Made by a program: the position numbers and the translations under genes. Below are positions 20,767 to 33,049 of a stretch of DNA of 64,000 bases, in pieces. Below the pieces are notes generated by a model. That model made no database searches. It worked only from the letters and a program-made list of their open reading frames with translations, and was not told the DNA's origin. Origin of the DNA: Fragilariopsis cylindrus CCMP1102 (lineage: Eukaryota; Bacillariophyta; Bacillariophyceae; Bacillariales; Bacillariaceae); NCBI GenBank assembly GCA_900095095.1, contig FMBT01000363.1, positions 157,787 to 221,786 on the forward strand. The letters run 5' to 3'. The number at the start of each line of letters is the position of its first letter. Positions within the stretch are counted from its first letter, which is position 1.

Positions 20767-23700
20767 ATGGAATATTCGTATGTCCAGCAAGGTTTTCGTT
20801 CATGTCTCGATGATGCGATTCGTGCCGGACCTGAAAACACGATGAAGAATGGCATTGACAACAACGGAGATGTTGTGAACGGCGATGTTACTACCAGCAA
20901 TCAACAACTACGTAATAAAGAAAAAGAAGCTTCGTCAAATACTGTCGTTGTTGTCGTTGATTATGCAACATTCAAACGTAAATTAAAAATGTATAGTCAA
21001 CGACGTCAAAAAATACGTCGTCTTATTGATTCATCATCCTCATCATCATTAGATGAAACTATTTACATTGAGGATTTTGAAAATGTATTAAAAGAATTTG
21101 ATACTAATGATAGTGACACTGCTGAAATAATAAGTCGTGAGAAGAAACTGCAGAACATAATAGCATCCGCGATGACAAGAAGAAAAAACGGAAATCTCGT
21201 CGTCAACTCTGTTGACAATAATAATGAGGTACAGGAGATTCCATATGTACCTATGACTGACGTCAATGACAATGATAATGAACCATCAGGAATCTGGTAT
21301 GGTGGAACTACAAAAGAAGGGGATAAGAATGAAATAGAAATGAAAGCAATGAAACAGGAACAACAACGGAAAACAAATAATGTACAAAATCATCCAACAA
21401 GAAAAATAAAAATACATCGAAGAAATATAATGCGACGTGTATCGACTATAGAACGGAATGATATCATAGATTTTCTGTCAAAAGAAACAATCAAATTATC
21501 ATTGTATTATAAAACACAATTACAAATAATCCAAAAACAATTTGCAGACATATGTTTGAATAGTGGGAAGATTATGGAGGAAGAGAAGAAGAAGTATATC
21601 CGTTTAAATGATGTTGTTGTTACAAAGAAGCAGCAGCAACAAGCCGATTACGATGGTGATTATGATGATTATGATGATGATACAATTGTTGGATTTATAA
21701 AATTAGGAAAACAAATATTAGATTTGTATTCATTTTGTACATTTAATATATTAGTTGTTCTTCAATTACTAATACGATATGATGGATTTGCACGTATGTA
21801 TGAAGGTACACCAATGATGGAATTTTATCTAAAAACATTATTAGTAAGATCATCATCAAGATCAATGAATAGTAATCAAAATAATCAATTATTATTACGT
21901 CAAATATTTGTCCATGAAGAAGTTATAGCATTATGTGATTCCTATCAAAAACAAATAATATTGCCACCATCTAGTAGTAGTAGTAGTAAAAAGAAGACGA
22001 CATGGTCGACAACAATGAGGAGGAAGTCAAGCAGCAGCAGAATAAAATTACACACATCAGCTACTATTACACACACAGCCATGACAAAAGCTCGTACAAT
22101 GATATATGATGAATTCAAAAATGGACGGAATATAATTCAAAGTGTTATAATTTCTTCTTCCACGACTACTGGTTACAATGATAGTAGAATCTCGTCTATG
22201 AATTATACGGATGACGACGTATCTGCTTCTTCACCATCTACATCTACATCTACATCTATATCATTCCGTATCATAGATTTTATTCGTAAATATTTTTTAA
22301 ATGATACTATGGAAGATTCATTAGGTTGGTATTTAAATGGTACCAATCGTGGTAGGAATTTAACAGATGAAATGTTAATTTTATCGGAATGGAAAGATCA
22401 ATCACGTAAACGTTGGTCTACTACTGACGGCGTTGACAATAGTAGTAGTATGCTATTCGAACTTCGTTCTTTATCTTCTAACAATCTTGACAATAGTGTT
22501 GTTGGTAACGGATTATTCGGCTTATGTGGTGCTTTGGAATGCGGACAATGTCCTTTCATTGAAGGTGAAATTAATTTGGTTGGTAGTGCAGAAGATGATG
22601 ATGACGATGATGACGACTATTGGTTTTGTGGTGACGGATTAGGTGATAGTGCCTCAACTGATGGTGGTGATGGTAGTGATAATATTCATGAAAGCAATAC
22701 CTTTGACAGTATTTTACTAGCAGTAACAACAGGAACAGGATCAAGTGCATATTATAAACCAGATGATCACGACCATGATCATGATCACGATGTTGAAAAA
22801 GATAATGATGTAGATGCAGATGCAGAAAATATTGTATCGAAACAACAGAAATTTAATTTATTTATGTCATTAGCTGGTGCATTTTTATATTGTATGAATT
22901 ATTACATTGTTGAACCATCAAGTACAATGTATGTGAATGCATTAGGTGCAAATGATGCAGCAGGTGCAACTTTAATTGGTATGATGCCAATTGCATCATT
23001 CTTTTCAGCTATTGTATATTCAGTATGGACAAATAAAATCTATAGATCTCCGTTCCTAGTGAGCTGTTGCTTAATGGTATCTGGTAATATTGTGTATTCA
23101 AGTGCATTTAATTATAAAAGTTTATCCATGGCATTAATTGGACGGTTTATGACAGGATTAGGTGGTCCAAAAATGATCGTTCGACGATATATTGCTGATA
23201 CGACATGTCTTAGTATAAGAACAAGTGTCAATGCGTTATTGGGTATGGTCATTGCTGCCGGATCTGCATTAGGTCCAGGATGTGCTATTATGTTAAGTAA
23301 TTTTGACTTCATTATTACTATACCTAGAACAAACACTGAATTATGGTTCAATGCAATGACCGGACCCGGTTGGTTTATGGCTGTTATGTGGAGTATATTT
23401 TCCGTCACATTATGGTGGGGATTTCAAGAACAGGAACGTATAGGTTTAAAAGAAAAATTGCAACAGGAGTCAGAAATAACAGTACAACAACAAGTACAAT
23501 TAGTAGAAAAAACAATACCAACAACGTCGGTGACATCGTCAAAGTCAACAAAAGCTATAATAAATGACAATCGTTATAACAACGTCAAAAAACTAATTGG
23601 TGATGAAGAATCGTTAATGTCAATCATGTCAGAATGTTACAATAAAGACGAAAGATCAATGAAAGAATCTATATATTTCCGTGATACAATTGTAGAAGAC

Positions 23701-24697
23701 ATAGAAGAAGAACGTACTGGTATTACGTCGTCATCATCATCATTATCATTATGGTCTGAATTTGTACGTGTATCGAAACATTTGAATTTCCCTGTACGAC
23801 TATGTATGATTTTATTGTTTGCAAAAGTATTTGTTATAGAAACTTTAGTAAGTTGTACATCAGCATTATCAAAAAATCGATACGGATGGAATATACATGA
23901 AGTAGGATTATTGGGTTGTGCAAATGGTAAGTCAAACAAAAGTACGACATCACGCCGTGATTATGTTGTTATCTGCTATTTTGATACATACATGTTTTAT
24001 ATGTTTGTTTCCTACATCGCATTTTCGCTGTATGATTGAATAGTCTGGACTTGAATGTTTTTCTTATCCCATCTATCGTTGTTGCTTGTACCTAGGATTT
24101 TTTGTTATACCACTTTCAATTCTAGTTGGTAAACTAAGTATGTCCTATCAAGATCGATTCTTAATGGTGTGCTTATTGAGTGTCGGTATATGCGGGTTAA
24201 GTCTATTGATAGACTATACTGATTTATTTGTTGATGGTTCCACACGAATGTACAATAAGAACAATTTTTGGTCGGTCGGACCGACACAATACGTCATTGG
24301 ATACTTTCTCACCTACGTTAGTATACAATCCTTTGAAGGGATAATGTAAGTACAACGAGTTGTTTGTCAGAGTTGGATCGGATTTTCTTTCCCTTACGTT
24401 TCATTGTCTAACTCCTTCCTTTATTCTTGATCATCGTGCGCGCTCTATCTCTCATTCTACAGCGGCTCGGCATTATCAAAATTAATACCAACAGCATTAG
24501 CAACAGGTACATTCAATTCAGGTTTATTGGCAACATTAGTTGATACTTTTGGACGATCGTGTGGTGACATATTCATTTCGTTAATGGGACTTATTGATAT
24601 CCGTCAATTAATGAATTTATTATTCATACCGGATGTACTGATTTTGATAACGTGTTTGATGCTAGTACGACGGTATTATGATATATTAGCAGTATAG
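20767..24697 (+). CDS. SPX-MFS protein, probable vacuolar phosphate transporter (3 exons)
   Basis: Exons are 20767-23926, 24096-24345 and 24463-24697, joined in frame with GTAAGT-type donors and AG acceptors; the product is 1214 residues. The N-terminal SPX region is split by insertions: DYATFKRKLKMYSQRRQKIR (near 65), LSKETIKLSLYYKTQLQIIQ (near 235), and FIKLGKQ...LQLLIRYDGF (near 310-335). A long acidic linker follows. An MFS domain starts near 695 (FNLFMSLAGAFLYCMNYYIV) and continues through GRFMTGLGGPKMIVRRYIAD to exon 3 (STFGRSCGD-like segment: DTFGRSCGDIF). This architecture is that of the PHT5/VPT vacuolar phosphate carriers, with SPX sensing inositol pyrophosphates. The usual Lys-rich KILKKxDK helix reads LQLLIRYDG here, so ligand binding may be altered. 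Confidence 0.87.
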
Positions 24698-26677
24698 GGA
24701 AATCTTTGTAGATAAAATCACACACTACTGTACGCTGATAATTTTGGACTTATCTTCTTTCTATATTTTATATGATTCCTATTTTCCAGCACATATAATT
24801 AATTCTGTAAGCCACAGACTGTTTTAATATAAGTCTTGATTTCATTTAAAGCTTGTAGGTATGCCGATTCTTCCTCATCATGGTGCGCCTTAGTCCCAAA
24901 ACCTTACAGTACATCATCTGAACAATTATATGTAGGTATGTTCACATTTTCTTGCAAAGACAAATGCAAGAAGAAAAAGGGGTGCGCCTTCACTGTTGTC
25001 TAGTTAGTGAATTTCAGTATTGATGATTTAATTTAATTTAATTTAATTGTTTTACTGTGTAAAGGAAACAATTTGTATCTTAGATCCATTTTTTTGGCAA
25101 CTGAAACTTTGTGTTCTTTTCCATCAACTCATAGCCGCAAGAAAGTCATTGTACTTCCAACGATTTCGTGATGGATATACTATTGTATTGTTGTTCGTTA
25201 CGCTTTTAGTTTATGGTTTGCTTTTTATTCTTCCTCAGTTTTGACGTTACGATAGCCCTGAAATATTCTTAAATTAATAATAAGAAATAAAGTGGCGTAT
25301 ATCTTTATGTGTGTTGTGTGTGGTGTGTGTGATGTGTGTGATGTGTGTGTGTGTGTGTGTGTGTGTGTTCTGATAGCGCGCGTTCGCATCGTTGTTTTCG
25401 CTCTTTTTTTCAAGCAAATAAGGGTAGTGCCGTACTGTATTAGTTCTTTATGTTTCCAAACGTGCGCCCATGACATTGCCTCGTTATTTATTACCGTATA
25501 TACAGTGTAGTTCGTGGAATACTTCTGGCTGTATTATTAATGGACTCGTCTGCATGGCGAGCTATAGTAACGTTACAATTATCTATTTTTCTACTTATTT
25601 AGTCATATCGTCTCATAGAATAATTGCTGTGGTATTTGGTAGGATGGTGTTATTACTACCAGCAGTAAAAGCATCATGTCCGTCTACGGATTAAGTTACA
25701 ATCCAGAGGACGTTGAAAAGTTCCATGCTTTATTTATGGTAATGGTTTTAGTTTTTATTTCACCAACATCAAGTCAACTTATTGTGGTTCTCGCCAAATT
25801 ATAATCTAGTAAACACGTAAAGCGAGCAATAGCTTGTCAATATGCTGTAGCTCCGGTGATATTGAGCCTGGGTGTTGCAGGATCAGTTTGGGTAACATAC
25901 GGATAAGATATGTGGTAACAATACCCACATTTATAACCGTGTCGATCGTTTCCTTCCAACTACAAATACACAGCATAAATAAATAATAGATTTGACGTTC
26001 TTTCGATTGGAAAACATGATATTCCTATGCACACGATCCCACAAAATATACTACTTATGTACGCGAAAAATAAACTGATGTTGATGTAGAAAGTAGTTAT
26101 ATGTAGGAGTGCTTCATTTTAAATCCAATGGATATCGTGTTTTCTGTGTTCTCGTGATGAGTCTGTGAATGTGCGAATGGGGTGTCGTCGAAAACACACA
26201 ACAAAAACGACCATTTGCTCTCTTGGTTCTAGGTTCAAGTAGATGTCGTACGATATTTGATATCGGAAGGATCTTTCTACTGTCGTCTTTTGTCATTAAT
26301 ACCTACTTCGTTTTACTTTTCTGATCATCTCTCTCTCTCACTTTCTAAGATAAAAAGAATAGTTCGATAATAATACGTATCACATGTACAATTTTGCTGT
26401 CTGAAAGATGAGAAAACGCACGCTAGTGTATGTTGAAAACGGCCGATCAAGGATAAATCCAATACTACTACTGCAACAAAAAAGAGGATATACTACAGTA
26501 AAGATTAGGAAGTCTTAAATGTGTGTCTGTGGGTGTTTAGATTAATTGAATATACTAAATATTTGGTTTTCTGCTACTTTACTGTACTGTTTTTTCTATA
26601 AAACACATAGGGTATTTTTTTAATTTATTTATTCGCATTGAAAATATGCCTATTGTACATTAGTACATTCGTTTAAA
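24698..26677. other. Intergenic region with right arm of inverted repeat
   Basis: No gene is supported: open frames here are short and mostly microsatellite translations. It holds a TTTAA microsatellite near 25025, a GT microsatellite leading into the inverted-repeat arm (25330-25522), and A/T-rich unique DNA beyond. Confidence 0.55.
25330..25522 (-). repeat. Inverted repeat, right arm (left arm 16516-16700)
   Basis: Reverse complement of the left arm: a GT microsatellite followed by CTGATAGCGCGCGTTCGCAT, AAGGGTAGTGCCGTACTGTA, AAACGTGCGCCCATGACATT and TAGTTCGTGGAATAC. Differences are a few substitutions and small gaps. Confidence 0.85.
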
Positions 26678-27409
26678 TTATAGTATGGCAACAACAGCGA
26701 CTGTCGCGACGATTACTCCAAGAATATTCTTGAAAGATAATGTAACGGCAGAAAAAGAAGAAGAAGAAGGTGGGAGCGTTGGTTGTAAAACAGGTGTCAT
26801 AATAGGTGTCGGTGATGCTGGTTTTTCAGGTTTACGCGTCGGCATAATGTTCGTTGGCCTATCCGTGGGTGCTGGTACTCCAGATAGGATTGGCATTTCG
26901 GTGGGTGCCGGTACACCAGACAAGATTGGCATTTCTGTAGGTGCGGGGACTCCAGATAAGATAGGCATTTCTGTAGGTGCTGGTACTCCAGATAAGATTG
27001 GCATTTCTGTAGGTGCCGGTACACCAGACAAGATTGGCATTTCTGTAGGTTCACGCGTCGGTATGTTCGTTGGCTTATCCGTGGGCGCTGGTACTCCAGA
27101 TAAGATTGGCATGTCTGTGGGTGCGGGGACTCCAGATAAGATAGGCATTTCTGTAGGTGCCGGTACACCAGACAAGATAGGCATTTCTGTAGGTGCGGGG
27201 ACACCCGATAAGATAGGCATTTCTGTAGGTGCGGGGACTCCAGATAAGATAGGCATATCAGTGGGCGTATCAACACCTGGAAGGATTGGCATTTCTGTTG
27301 GTGCGTCCGTAGTACCTTGGAGATAGCGAGCATCGGCCGAAGCAGAGAATGTGCTTAAGCCAACAACAGCAAAAGTAGTGATGATACGTGTAGCAATATT
27401 GAAATTCAT
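26678..27409 (-). CDS. Secreted PT-repeat protein, possibly membrane or GPI anchored
   Basis: 243 residues. A signal peptide (MNFNIATRIITTFAVVGLST, cleavage near ASA) is followed by RYLQG, then 11 copies of a 12-residue unit of type PILSGVPAPTEM. The copies form two blocks, each ending PAPTD(K/R)PTN, so a five-unit block has been duplicated. The tail is Pro-rich, then Ser-rich, and ends in a hydrophobic segment (NILGVIVATVAVVAIL), which fits a GPI signal or single TM anchor. It is likely a cell-wall or surface protein with O-glycosylated PT repeats, as is common in diatoms. It is divergent from the Cys-rich secreted gene at 27883; both proteins start with MNF. Confidence 0.82.
   Translation of the reverse strand: MNFNIATRIITTFAVVGLSTFSASADARYLQGTTDAPTEMPILPGVDTPTDMPILSGVPAPTEMPILSGVPAPTEMPILSGVPAPTEMPILSGVPAPTDMPILSGVPAPTDKPTNIPTREPTEMPILSGVPAPTEMPILSGVPAPTEMPILSGVPAPTEMPILSGVPAPTEMPILSGVPAPTDRPTNIMPTRKPEKPASPTPIMTPVLQPTLPPSSSSFSAVTLSFKNILGVIVATVAVVAIL
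26860..27290 (-). repeat. 36-bp coding tandem repeat array
   Basis: Eleven near-identical 36-bp units encode the 12-residue repeats of the PT-repeat protein. Units alternate between GGTGCCGGTACACCAGACAA and GGTGCGGGGACTCCAGATAA variants on the plus strand. One spacer unit splits the array at about 27045-27080. Confidence 0.88.
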
Positions 27410-27882
27410 ATTGTTTGTTATACTGGTTATTGTTTATTTGGGTTTGACTGCTGATGGTTTTAAGATGAGTTGAAATTGATTTTGTGAGAACTTGTGTTTC
27501 TCTTTTCGCTGAGCGTTATTCATTCGCGCCACGACCCGACCAACAAACTGGCAAAAGCGTAGTATGCGTTATTTTACCCGCCATGACGATATTATTTCGT
27601 TCACACTTAAAAGTTTTGTACTAAACGCGACTGAGAAATGAACCTAGCGGAACAAGCCAAGTACGATACGAAGTAAATGACTGCACAGCGTATTGATCAG
27701 AAGTCCTTCTACTAGTACCGGGTAGATGATTCAATTATTCGAGGTACACGAGTGACCGAAGCGAATTGAATTGAATAAATATATAAAAATCATGTCTTCT
27801 CTCATAAAATTAAAAACGCAAACAAATAAAAGCAAAGCAAAACAAAATAATATCCTTATACATCAAAAACATCGAAAGCAAT
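27410..27882. promoter_or_regulatory. Divergent promoter region of two secreted-protein genes
   Basis: About 470 bp separate the two start codons. A TATAAAA word at 27782-27788, about 100 bp before the plus-strand ATG, is a plausible TATA box, and an A-rich leader (CAAAGCAAAACAAAATAAT) follows. Both starts share the context CAATATGAA(C/T)TTCAA. Confidence 0.45.
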
Positions 27883-28455
27883 ATGAACTTCAAATTTAAT
27901 AGCATCGTTCTCGCATTAGCATTAGCATTTGCCTCTTCATTTCTAATAGATGGCGTCACTGCAGCAAATCAACAACAACTTCGTGGATCTCCTGACGGTA
28001 ATAATAGTCCTCAACGCAATATGGCAGGAATGGTTTGTCCCCCGTTAGCGCCCGCGAATGGTACTTCGTGTGCAGGTGTGTTACCAACTGGTTTTACTAA
28101 TGGAGGGTGTGAATGGCACCACTCAGCATGGGATACTGCCGGCACAAAAACAACCACAATCGATAGTTGTTCGTGTCCAGGCCAACAGGGTAGCTGGAGT
28201 TGTTCCAAAGACACCGAAACAGTCACGAGTCCACCCGTTCCATCGCCACCTCCAGCTACTGCTCCTACTCCAATAAGCAGCTGGTGCCCTCCTGCTCCTG
28301 CTAGTACTGGAGATACATGTACTTTGCCGGATGGAAAGACGAGTGGGTCATGCACAAACTGGTCAACTGCTTTTACGGGGGTCACCACCGAGACTGTTTG
28401 TACATGTAAATCGGCTTCTCCAACCTTTGTTTGTGTACAGACAACCTCAAATTAA
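27883..28455 (+). CDS. Small secreted Cys-rich protein with duplicated domain
   Basis: 190 residues. The signal peptide is MNFKFNSIVLALALAFASSF, with cleavage near VTA-A. The mature part has two related Cys-rich modules at about 50-108 and 130-188. Each follows the pattern CPP-x-AP-x3-G-x-(S/T)C...G-x-C-x-W...(S/T)C-(S/T)-C...(S/F)-x-C, separated by a Pro/Thr linker (PPVPSPPPATAPTP). Six Cys per module could form three disulfides. No named family is recognised. It is probably extracellular. Single exon, with AATAAA words downstream near 28465. Confidence 0.8.
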   Translation: MNFKFNSIVLALALAFASSFLIDGVTAANQQQLRGSPDGNNSPQRNMAGMVCPPLAPANGTSCAGVLPTGFTNGGCEWHHSAWDTAGTKTTTIDSCSCPGQQGSWSCSKDTETVTSPPVPSPPPATAPTPISSWCPPAPASTGDTCTLPDGKTSGSCTNWSTAFTGVTTETVCTCKSASPTFVCVQTTSN

Positions 28456-28894
28456 ATAGGCAGTGAATAAAAGTAAGATCGTAGATAGAGAATAAAACGT
28501 AAAAGTGAATAAAAAAGCTAATAAGATAGATTTATTATATAATACAGTATCATTGTACATCTAATTGAATATAAAATTTACGATTAAAAGATTCGACAAA
28601 AAACTTCCCGTATATTACGAACAGCATCTCCAAGAAGCATGGCTATGTATGTATAGTTGTATATGATATAATTCTTCGTATTATTGTTGCTAAGTGTAGG
28701 AGTGTTCTATTTGATGTAATGGATATCGTGCAATATGTGTGAGTTTGTGCTATGGAAGCATGAAGCACACATACATACGTAGACAAAACGCAAATTAAAA
28801 TAAATAAATATATAGTATTAGAGTGGCCCAATTTTATGAATAGTTTAAGAGAACCAAAAACTTCTCTTTGGCTTTCTCCTTTTCAGTTGGTTAT
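28456..28894. other. Convergent 3' flank between two genes
   Basis: A/T-rich with several AATAAA words on both strands, as expected for facing polyadenylation regions. No coding frame is supported. Confidence 0.5.
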
Positions 28895-31800
28895 CTACCA
28901 ATCATCGTCCCAGTCCTCACCGTCAGCATCTTCCTTATTTTCGACTGGTTCCAATTCTGATGAGACCGTTGTATTGTTATTTGTCGTGGACGAGGTGTTT
29001 GTGGTGGTAGAGGGTGGTGGGAGTGGTATAGTAGTAGTGATAGTATCATCTGATGTTACTACGGCGATTCCATCTCCCTTGCTGTTGTCTTCGTTATCGT
29101 TACCATCATCATCAACCTCCTCCTCATCATCACTACTAGAAGGATGGTGCACTTGTACTCCAGTAGAAATCGATCCGGGTGATGGTGGTGCTGCTAATAT
29201 CGTTGTTTCGACTACCATCGTCGATGAGGCAGCAGCTGCATTGGTAGCTGCGGCAGTTTCTGTCAATGAAGCAGCAGCAGCAGCTGCAGCAGCCTCTCCA
29301 AGTGCTTTAGCTTCAAGTAGTTTACATTGTTCAATATCTTGTTTCAATTCAATAATCTCTTGAGTCTTTAAATCCAAATTGGACTGTAATTCTTTGTTTG
29401 ATAACAGAGACAATTCCATATCGGATTGTAATTCTTGAATAGTTTTTTTATCATGTTGTTCCTTCTGATCTTGTTCAACACGTGCTTGCTGTTGAAGATC
29501 CTTGATTTGTTTTGCCATACCATCATTTTGTAATTGTAATTCAATACGTAATTCAGCTTGTTTTTCTTCCGATACTTGTTGTAATTTTGTTTGTGATTCA
29601 TATAATTGTTTATTTAATGTATTAATCTCAACATCCTTTTCGGCTAGTTGTCCTCTTCGTAATATTTCATTTTCTTCATCAACAACATTAGAAGACGATG
29701 ATGATATTGCTGCTGCTTCTTCGGTTGCTTCTTTGACCAATACTAATTCATGTTGCAATGAATCAATTTCAGATTGCAATGCGATACGTAATTCTTCTTT
29801 TTCTGTAATAGTTTGATCACATCGTGTACGTAATTCATCAGCAACTTCTACCTTTGTTCGTAATGATTCAATTTCAATATCCCTTTCAGCAATAACTTCA
29901 CGTAATTCTTCCTTTTCATTATCATCCTCGTTAGAATCATAATCATCCTCAGTATCACCATTATGTTTACGTTGATCATATATATCTTGTTGTTCTTTCA
30001 CTTTGGCGGACGCAGCCTCCTGTTGACGTTCTAATGCATATATTTGTGATTGTAATGCTAATCTCATTTCTTCTTTTTCTGCTAATCGTTCATCTAACTT
30101 ACGTTGATATTCGTCTGTATCTTTCTTCATTCGATTTTGTAGTTCATTCAATTCAGAATCTCTACTAGAAAGTGCATCATGCAACTTAATCATTTCTTCT
30201 TGATGTTTACCATCATCGTCATCTTTTTCTTCGTGATTATCTTCTAATCTTGCACGTAATGCAGCTAATTCGGAATCTTTTTCAAATAATTCCATCTGCA
30301 ATCGTTGTGTAGTATCTGTACCTGCTGTTTCTTCCGTACTACCATCAGTCGTCGCTGTTGGTGCAACAACAACTTCTGTTTTTTGCTTCTTCAATTCTTC
30401 TGTTTGCATCTCAACAGTTTTATGTAATGCATCACGTTCAGCACGTGCCTGTTCTAATTCTTCTAATAAACGTTCCTTTTCTGCATCCATATATTCAACA
30501 GTTGTTTCACCACCATCATCATGGTCATGATCATCGTGATCATTGGCGTCGTTGTTGTCTTCATTTTCGTCATCTAAGTCATCAACATCTAAGTCATCAT
30601 CATCATCATCGTCCCATCCCAATTCTTCTTCTTCTGAATCATTACCATCCTCTTCATAATCACCATCATCAGAATCACTAACAGCAGTATTCATCACAAA
30701 TGGTGGACGTCCACCACCTGTTACGCTCTTTAAGAATCCTAATGCTGTTCGGGTCGCTGGTCCCGTGACACCGGGAAGGTCCTCATCATTCCCATCATCA
30801 TCGGTGGTTTGATCCATACTTTCATCAACATAACCGCTTGTATCGTCACCATCATCGTTTTCGTTCTCATTTTCCTTAGTTAAACGACCAACAACTCCAC
30901 CTAAAAAGCTTGTCATACCTGATAAACCCATACCGGGTCTTGACGAAGCAGCTGCAGCTACGTCGTCTTCAAGACGTTGCTGCTGCTTTTCAATTACATT
31001 CCGTTCATAATATATACGATATGTTTCTACTAAACGTCTATCATTATCAATCCTGTAAAAATATCGTGACCAAAAATCAGCATAGGTCACAATCCCAACA
31101 TTTGCTCCTACATTATCAGTTGTTGCCAATTTAGAGAATGTTGCCTTCAATGTATCATTTTCTTCTAATAGATGTGTAATTTTATCTGTTTTAGTACCAA
31201 CATCAAAATCACATAAAAACATATCAAGATCATTATTATTATATTTTGCAGTAGTTGTAGTCTTTTCAATCTTCTCACCATCAGCGTTTGTTGCTGTTGC
31301 TGTTTTTTTAGTAGTTGTAGTCTTTTCCATTTTCTCACCATCAGCGTTTGTTGCTGTTGCTGTTGCTATTCCTTCCTTCGTTTCTTTTTCTTCTTCTTCT
31401 TCTGTCTTGACTTTTGTTGAAGTCATGTGAGTTACAGTAGTAGTTGCTCTTGGGATTAATTCATCACGAAAAACATCTTCACATGATAAAATCAAGCGTT
31501 CACGCATTTCTTCAAGTGATGGTTCATCGTCAGGAGAGACCCATTCAACTTCCTCTTCTTTTTCTACTTCTTCCGTTTCATCATCGACTTCATTATCATC
31601 ATCATCATTAACATCGATTTGTATACCAGTATCAGGATCAATTAATGATTCACGAGTGTGTTGCTTTTGTTCATTATCATCATCATCTTGACCACCAGCA
31701 CCATGTTCATCTAAATTTTGATCTAATGTTTGAAGTGTATCGGTTGTTTCTGTTGCAACAGTCTTATTTTAAGATTTAAAAAAGGATGGCATGAGGGAAT

Positions 31801-32185
31801 GTAAATAGAACAATGTGTGTGTGTGGGATGTATGTAAAGGGATTAGAGAGAAGGAATAGAAAAAAAAGAGAACAGGTATGAATAATAATGGGGTGAGAAC
31901 AAAAGGAAAACAAAAACAAGAAGAAAAAAGCATTCACAGAACAAAACCTGCAAGTCCCCATTTTTACATTACGTCGAACGCAATATTTTTGTTCCACTTA
32001 TGACTGACTCTCTAGTGTTGTTGTTGTTCCTTTTTAATTTCGGCTATACTCTATTGAAGTATAGTACAGTACATTACAGATTTCTCTTGATCGCACATGT
32101 ATGTAACAACAGTCAGTCAGTCAGTTAGTCAGTATTTACGTACCGTAACAAATTCACCAAAATCTTTTGTAATTGCTCCCCACAT
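28895..32185 (-). CDS. BSD-domain coiled-coil protein (2 exons)
   Basis: Exon 1 is 32185-32144 (14 codons, starting MWGAITKDFGEFVT; donor GTACGT) and exon 2 is 31762-28895; the intron of 381 bp is phase 0. The product is 969 residues. The frame upstream of the first Met in exon 2 is open and acidic, and only the micro-exon supplies a good N-terminus, which matches the MW...ITK start common in BSD proteins. The BSD signature FWSRYF is near residue 240. A long acidic linker follows, then a Glu/Gln/Lys-rich coiled coil (about 440-810). The protein ends EDWDDDW, a tail typical of this family. BSD proteins bind acidic partners in transcription/repair (TFIIH p62) or trafficking contexts; the role here is not determined. 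Confidence 0.82.
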
Positions 32186-33020
32186 AATAACAACTAAGTA
32201 CCGGTACGATGTGTGCGAAGATTAATGTAGTTTTGAAATAATGTGAATGATATATGGTAAACGCAAATGAAGAAGTAATGTAACAACTAACTAGGATATA
32301 ACAATTATGAAGTCGTATGGAATATGATTACCTATGTTGTTGTCTTGCTGTTGTTGATGGTGATGATATAGAACGATGCCAAGCAAGGGAGATATTAGAT
32401 AGATTGTCCTGTCCTCGTCTTTGTCGTGGCGGGCGTGTGTGTGTGTGTTGCTTTTATTTAAATTCTTGTTCCGTAGATTTGTTGATGTTGCTTTGTTTGT
32501 GTCAGGATGTCACTACTTTTTTAGCACTTGTGTTCTTACTTTGTTGTTGAAGCAAATTCTAATCGAATCAATCAATCAAAGGAATCAATCGAATCAAAAA
32601 AATCAGTCTTGGGTGCTCCTCATCATGTATCGGCTTCGGGTTGTTGCTTCTTCGCTTGTGCGTTACAAGGCAACACAATTTAACTTTTCAATTTGGGGGT
32701 TTTCCTGAAAAATAGTGTTTTTAATTTTATTGTTTTTTAAATCCAAAAAGTGTAACTGGTTATAATATAACAAAAATGAAATAAATGTATTCGGGGACAC
32801 AAAAATGTTGGGGGACAAAATAGCCAAAAATGAATTCTCAGTATAAAAACTAAATCATGCCCGAAATGTTAGTAGTATTTGTTAGTGCAGTATATAATAA
32901 CAACTTTAGCATCAAGTGTATGGACCTAAAAAGTCTTTTTTTTGAAGATTTAAGGTATGAAAATTACAATTGACCTATTGGATGGAGAACAGTTCTATTC
33001 CTTAGTCTTGTGAGCCGACT
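32186..33020. other. Intergenic, nothing recognised
   Basis: No convincing gene or RNA is seen. Short repeats only (TGTGTG near 32438; AATCAATCAA near 32565). Confidence 0.5.
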
Positions 33021-33049
33021 GGTATCTCACAATGTAGGCTCACACACAG

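Noticed and set aside
26685-27326. 213-codon ORF opposite the PT-repeat protein
   Set aside because: It is a mirror of the 36-bp repeat with no signal peptide or distinct ends, while the minus strand has a signal peptide and an anchor.
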